DNA of 8,201 bases from Candidatus Bathyarchaeota archaeon (GTDB lineage: Archaea; Thermoproteota; Bathyarchaeia; TCS64). Both the position numbers and the translations under genes were made by a program. Below the pieces are notes generated by a model. The model was not told the origin of the DNA, ran no database searches, and saw only the letters and a program-made list of their open reading frames with translations. Shown piece after piece: positions 5,441 through 8,201 of this stretch (positions are counted from its first letter, which is position 1; each line of letters opens with the position of its first letter). The stretch lies in NCBI GenBank assembly GCA_030691555.1, contig JAUYEB010000319.1:1-8201 (forward strand), given 5' to 3'.

Positions 5441-5908
5441 ATGCAACGCATGAGCGCTAAAACCAGTCTGCTGATCTTCATCATCCTCTTCACACTCACT
5501 ATACCGGCCGTAACCGTATATGCAGACGTGCCGACGGTGCTGAGCATAACCCGCCGGACGGTCTCGAGCAACACGATCATCGACGTGACCGTCAGACACG
5601 CCGGCCCCTCGGTGAACCACTACATCAGCCAGGTCAACCTCGACCTCGACGGTACCATCAAGACCTACGCGGACCTCCCCAAGCCCACGGAGGTTCAGAC
5701 CACCTTCACCCTGAACATCGGCTCGGCAAACCCTACGACGATAAATGCTCAGGCTGTCTGCAACATCCACGGGGCGAGCCCCTGGTTCAAGGAGGGTACC
5801 GCGGCTACCTCACCCAGCGGCGGCATCCCCGGCTACCCGCTCGAAGCCATCTCGGCGGGGATTTTCATCGCCATCGCCACTACCCTGGTCCTCGGCAGGA
5901 GACGCTAG
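5441..5908 (+). CDS. Exported superoxide-reductase-like (desulfoferrodoxin-fold) protein with C-terminal sorting signal
   Basis: This 155-aa protein has three parts. Residues 1-28 are a signal peptide with a likely cleavage after VYA. Residues 29-118 form a small beta domain with the superoxide reductase iron-site pattern: H53 and H60 (RHAGPSVNHYI) and C107/H110 (CNIHG). Superoxide reductases hold iron with four His and one Cys and reduce superoxide to hydrogen peroxide. The first His of the classical set (as in KHVPVIEY of Pyrococcus furiosus) aligns with D29, the expected mature N-terminus, so one ligand is missing. The H53-H60 gap is 7 rather than the usual 6 residues. Residues 129-155 form a tripartite sorting signal: IPGYPLE, a hydrophobic helix and RRR. 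The archaeosortase gene follows by 37 nt. A surface-anchored redox or superoxide-scavenging role is inferred. An alternative start is the ATG at 5450. Confidence 0.8.
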   Translation: MQRMSAKTSLLIFIILFTLTIPAVTVYADVPTVLSITRRTVSSNTIIDVTVRHAGPSVNHYISQVNLDLDGTIKTYADLPKPTEVQTTFTLNIGSANPTTINAQAVCNIHGASPWFKEGTAATSPSGGIPGYPLEAISAGIFIAIATTLVLGRRR

Positions 5909-5914
5909 ACCCAC

Positions 5915-5921
5915 CTTTTTA
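5915..5921 (+). promoter_or_regulatory. TATA box of the archaeosortase gene
   Basis: CTTTTTA lies 25-31 nt before the ATG at 5946, the leaderless spacing. It suggests the archaeosortase can be made from its own promoter as well as, or instead of, read-through from the upstream gene. The T-run could also act as part of a terminator for the upstream gene. Confidence 0.45.
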
Positions 5922-5945
5922 CCCCGGTAGCTGAATACCAACACT

Positions 5946-6527
5946 ATGGTCGCCAAGGAGTCGACGATGAGGTACAATGTCTTCTACATAACATCCTTTG
6001 CGGCCATCCTCCTTCTCTTCTATTGGGTCCCTTCAGGGTACGTCGAAGCACTGACTGCGGAGATCTCGTCTTGGACCTTAGCGGTTCTCGGCCACGCCGC
6101 GAGTTGGGAGCAGCTCGGGGGGCAGACCACCCTCACACTGATCGGGCAGCACGCCGTCACCGTCTCGATCATACGCGAGTGCACGGCCCTGAATGTGTTT
6201 GGGGTCATGGCTGGACTTATACTCCCCCTGAGGGCGAGCTGGGTCAAGCGACTAACTGGCATCGCCATCTCCGGCGTGCTCCTCTTCTCACTCAACATAC
6301 CACGCATAGCCCTCACCGTCTACCTCACCGCCTACGACACCTGGCCCTTCACCCTCATGGCGGCGCGAAGCCTCGAGACCTATCACTACCCGATAAGCTT
6401 CGCCTTCGGCGTTCTGGGGGTTGCCCTAACTGTGTTGGCAGTGAGCAGGTGGACTACCCCAGAACTGGGCGACACACTTCTCGGGTTCGTCAACGGGGTC
6501 GTCAGGCTAGTAAGGAAGGGCGCCTAG
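5946..6527 (+). CDS. Archaeosortase/exosortase family membrane transpeptidase
   Basis: Archaeosortases are integral membrane enzymes that cleave a C-terminal motif-helix-Arg signal from exported proteins and attach them to the surface, probably to a lipid. This 193-aa protein has several hydrophobic segments, at about residues 12-30, 40-50, 82-95, 103-118, 121-129 and 148-166. It carries the expected catalytic residues: C79 in IIRECTALNVFGV, R120 in SLNIPRIAL and H147 in ETYHYPISF. The spacing and contexts match the family's Cys-Arg-His set. It is shorter than many exosortases, as usual for dedicated archaeosortases. It follows directly after a gene whose product ends in a matching sorting signal, so that protein is the likely cognate substrate. 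An internal ATG (M8) is a possible alternative start, but the TATA box at 5915-5921 favours 5946. Its stop overlaps the convergent aldolase stop. Confidence 0.88.
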   Translation: MVAKESTMRYNVFYITSFAAILLLFYWVPSGYVEALTAEISSWTLAVLGHAASWEQLGGQTTLTLIGQHAVTVSIIRECTALNVFGVMAGLILPLRASWVKRLTGIAISGVLLFSLNIPRIALTVYLTAYDTWPFTLMAARSLETYHYPISFAFGVLGVALTVLAVSRWTTPELGDTLLGFVNGVVRLVRKGA

Positions 6528-6532
6528 CGCCC
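6518..6532. terminator. Palindrome containing the overlapping stop codons of convergent genes
   Basis: GGGCGC (6518-6523) and GCGCCC (6527-6532) are perfect reverse complements around CTA. The four bases CTAG at 6524-6527 hold both stop codons, TAG on each strand. The two convergent genes therefore end inside one 15-bp GC-rich hairpin, which could mark or stabilise the RNA 3' ends. A terminator role is inferred; no T-run follows. Confidence 0.35.
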
Positions 6533-7294
6533 AATCTTCCCGAGGCTCCACTTCGTGCCAGCGTTCAGGAAACCCGTGTCGGAGCCCACGCACAGGAAAC
6601 GCCAGCCCTGCTGCATCAGCTCGCCACAGTGGTCGATGTTCTTCCCGAAGGCGATCCCCGGAGCGACCTTCGAGTCTTGGCAGGCCTCTAGCACCCTCTC
6701 CATCGCCTTGACGACCTTCGGGTGCCAGAACTGGCCGCGGTAACCCATCGAGGCTGAAAGATCGCTCGGGCCGATGAACGTGGCGTCCACGCCCTCGACC
6801 GAACAGATGGCTTCGATGTTCTTAACCGCCTCGGCCGTCTCTATCTGCACCGCGACCACGATCTCGTCGTTGGCGACCCTCATGTACTCATCGGTCGGCA
6901 ACCCCCAGGCCGACGCCGGTCTCCCCGCGGCGCAGCCGCGCAGGCCCTCGGGCATGTATCGCGTGTAGCTCACAGCCCTCTCCGCCTGCTCGGCGTCGTT
7001 CACCCACGGGATGACGAGCCCCCACGCCCCCGCGTCCAGCGCCTGCTTTATGGCGTTCATGTCGTTCCACACCGGCCTGATGAAGGGCAGCGCGCCCTTC
7101 GTCCCGGTTGCCCTGACGAGCCTGCTCGCGGTCTCGATCGACGCCGGTCCATGCTCGAGGTCGTACAGCACCCAGTCGAGGCCCGAGTTCCCCATGGCCG
7201 AGGAGACGTCCTCGTTCAGTACGCTCATCCAGGCGCCGACCGCAGTTCCGCCCTTGCCTAGCTTTGCCTTAACCCTGTTCAGCAATACAACCAC
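6524..7294 (-). CDS. HpcH/HpaI-type class II aldolase
   Basis: This is a 256-aa cytosolic TIM-barrel enzyme of the HpcH/HpaI aldolase family. These proteins cleave or form 2-oxo-acid aldol products with a divalent metal and pyruvate enolate (for example 4-hydroxy-2-oxoheptanedioate or 2-dehydro-3-deoxyglucarate aldolases). Visible active-site residues: the base H48 (YDLEHGP), R73 (FIRPVW), and metal ligands E152 (VQIET) and D178 (GPSDLSASMG). GLRGCAAGRPASAWG fits the loop typical of the family, and the length is normal. The substrate cannot be fixed from sequence and no pathway genes flank it. The start is GTG 7294-7292, chosen because a TATA box lies 25-31 nt upstream, indicating a leaderless mRNA. 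The last codon overlaps the archaeosortase stop on the opposite strand. Confidence 0.88.
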   Translation of the reverse strand: MVVLLNRVKAKLGKGGTAVGAWMSVLNEDVSSAMGNSGLDWVLYDLEHGPASIETASRLVRATGTKGALPFIRPVWNDMNAIKQALDAGAWGLVIPWVNDAEQAERAVSYTRYMPEGLRGCAAGRPASAWGLPTDEYMRVANDEIVVAVQIETAEAVKNIEAICSVEGVDATFIGPSDLSASMGYRGQFWHPKVVKAMERVLEACQDSKVAPGIAFGKNIDHCGELMQQGWRFLCVGSDTGFLNAGTKWSLGKIGR

Positions 7295-7318
7295 GCCTAC
7301 GAATGGGCTCGTAAGGCG

Positions 7319-7325
7319 ATATAAC
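7319..7325 (-). promoter_or_regulatory. TATA box of the aldolase gene
   Basis: GTTATAT on the minus strand lies 25-31 nt before the GTG at 7294. The spacing matches the other leaderless promoters in this window and supports the GTG start. Confidence 0.5.
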
Positions 7326-7376
7326 GACTCCTGGGCGGGTTGAATATTTGAAAATACAAGTGTGGCGGAGAGGAAG

Positions 7377-7706
7377 CTAGTCTTCCTCTTCCTTCTTCTT
7401 CTTCGCCGGCTTCTTCGGCTCCTCGGCCTCTTCCTTCCTGATGGTTATGGCGATCGTGGAGACGTTCCTCTTGCCGCCGTCCTGGCCCTCGAGTTCCTCA
7501 GTACCAATCTCTATTACGGGTTTGGTGACGCCGGAGAGGAACCTGTTCCTGCATATCTCGGCTACGTCGACCGCGCTGCTGATAGCCTGGCCCCTCGCCT
7601 TGAGGGTGACGCCGTCCGCACCCTTCTGGTTAAAGGCCGTCAGAACCGCCATAACGTACATCATAGTTGGCTTACTGCCGATGTAGATGATGCTGTCCTC
7701 TGTCAT
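7377..7706 (-). CDS. albA: Alba family DNA/RNA-binding chromatin protein
   Basis: Alba is an abundant dimeric archaeal chromatin protein that coats DNA and binds RNA. Residues 5-90 give the whole Alba fold: IIYIGSKPTMMYVMAVLTAF, VTLKARGQAISSAVDVAEIC, RNRFL and VSTIAITIRK. The KARG-AIS-AVD-AEI-RNRFL core is close to Sulfolobus Alba. In the DNA-contact loop the usual paired lysines (GKKP) are S11-K12, so only one is kept. Residues 91-109 form an extra tail of Lys/Glu/Pro only (EEPKKPAKKKK and an acidic end), absent from the classic ~90-97-aa Alba, which may change DNA or protein contacts. ATG 7706-7704 has a TATA-like box about 30-36 nt upstream. The gene stands alone between the aldolase and an unrecognised gene, all on the minus strand. 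Confidence 0.93.
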   Translation of the reverse strand: MTEDSIIYIGSKPTMMYVMAVLTAFNQKGADGVTLKARGQAISSAVDVAEICRNRFLSGVTKPVIEIGTEELEGQDGGKRNVSTIAITIRKEEAEEPKKPAKKKKEEED

Positions 7707-7734
7707 GTTGGATCAAGTAAACGTCCGCGCAGGG

Positions 7735-7744
7735 CTTAAAAAAG
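7735..7744 (-). promoter_or_regulatory. TATA-like box of the alba gene
   Basis: CTTTTTTAAG on the minus strand lies about 29-38 nt before the ATG at 7706. It fits a TATA box with a very short or absent leader. The same T-run could help terminate transcripts from the gene upstream. Confidence 0.4.
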
Positions 7745-7787
7745 TATAGATTCAGTAAAACAAGGGTCTCTGGCATGTTTTTCGTCG

Positions 7788-8201
7788 TCAAGCTACGCCG
7801 AGGAGGGGCCTTACCATGTCGATTACACCAATATGCGCCTCCCTCATCGCATCTTCCGGAAGCGGCGCGCACTCGTCCCGGTAATCGCGGATGAAGCAGA
7901 TGGTTGGGTCCCCCTTCACCCGACCCCGCCTGAAGTCGACATCATGGTCGTTCATGAAGTCGCAGACCTCCCACTGGTCCTTGAACATCACGTCCGACAC
8001 GATGAGCGGTGCCTTGGCGTACCCGAAGGCGTTCAAGATGAGCCTCCTCTTCTTCCCGTACTGGAACAGGTCCTCGCCGCTCCTCAGGTGGATCGGGTGA
8101 TGCTCCCAGAATACCCTGCCCAGGGGGAAGAAGTCGAAGCTGTTCCTCCCAACCGGGAACTCGTGGTTCATCTCATCGGACCCCAAGCCGAGCCACTGGA
8201 G
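7788..8201 (-). CDS. Unrecognised protein, partial (C-terminal part)
   Basis: The minus-strand frame is open from the window's right edge to a TGA at 7790-7788, giving about 137 residues. It probably extends further upstream; the TTG at 8186 is only a possible internal start, because the frame before it (LQWLG) remains open and fits the same protein. The sequence is soluble and globular-looking, with aromatic and charged motifs: RNSFDFFPLGRVFWEHHP, GKKRRLILNAFGYAKAPLIV, DQWEVCDFMNDHDVDFRRGR and DPTICFIRDYRDECAPLPED. Amino-acid use is that of a real protein and codons end mostly in G or C. I do not recognise a family and give no function. It lies 81 nt upstream of alba on the same strand. Confidence 0.6.
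   Translation of the reverse strand, partial: LQWLGLGSDEMNHEFPVGRNSFDFFPLGRVFWEHHPIHLRSGEDLFQYGKKRRLILNAFGYAKAPLIVSDVMFKDQWEVCDFMNDHDVDFRRGRVKGDPTICFIRDYRDECAPLPEDAMREAHIGVIDMVRPLLGVA

Noticed and set aside
6023..6691. 222-aa plus-strand frame over the archaeosortase and the aldolase end
   Set aside because: It is a shadow of the archaeosortase frame, which alone shows the membrane segments and Cys-Arg-His residues.

Overview
The window looks archaeal. It encodes an ESCRT-III/CdvB-type division protein, an Alba chromatin protein and an archaeosortase. Its promoters are archaeal: several genes have a TATA-like box centred about 28 nt before a GTG or ATG, as expected for leaderless mRNAs. CdvB together with Alba, and the CdvB helical core, points to the TACK group. 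A Nitrososphaeria/Caldarchaeia-like lineage is my best guess, but this is inference. Coding DNA is GC-rich with many codons ending in G or C, while promoter regions are AT-rich. There is no rRNA, tRNA, CRISPR array or insertion sequence that I can support.

Layout, left to right. Positions 1-657 (minus) hold two short membrane-anchored or exported proteins; the second is cut by the window edge and the first carries an Ig-like beta-sandwich. Positions 726-1697 hold a divergent pair: a winged-helix regulator (minus) and a 180-aa protein resembling the deoxyribosyltransferase/TIR-like fold (plus). They share one promoter region with a perfect 22-bp palindrome. Positions 1740-2771 (plus) hold a PadR regulator with a His/Cys-rich N-terminus and its own operator-like palindrome, then a VOC/glyoxalase-fold protein. 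Positions 2816-3463 (minus) hold CdvB, convergent with the VOC gene across a small hairpin.

Positions 3464-3798 form a 335-nt AT-rich gap without a convincing gene. Positions 3799-5402 (plus) are a two-gene operon: a GatC/AtzG-like small subunit overlapping an amidase-signature hydrolase by a stop/start. Positions 5441-6527 (plus) hold the most interesting pair. One gene encodes a small exported protein with a superoxide-reductase (desulfoferrodoxin) iron-site pattern and a C-terminal sorting signal. The next encodes an archaeosortase with its Cys-Arg-His residues. Positions 6524-8201 (minus) hold an HpcH/HpaI-type class II aldolase, Alba with a charged C-terminal tail, and an unrecognised partial gene.

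How the genes may work together (inference): the exported superoxide-reductase-like protein is probably the dedicated substrate of the adjacent archaeosortase, giving a surface-anchored oxygen-detoxifying or redox protein. The small subunit and the amidase should form a heteromeric GatCA-like hydrolase. The two regulators probably control themselves through the palindromes at their promoters. The other genes look like independent housekeeping or accessory units.
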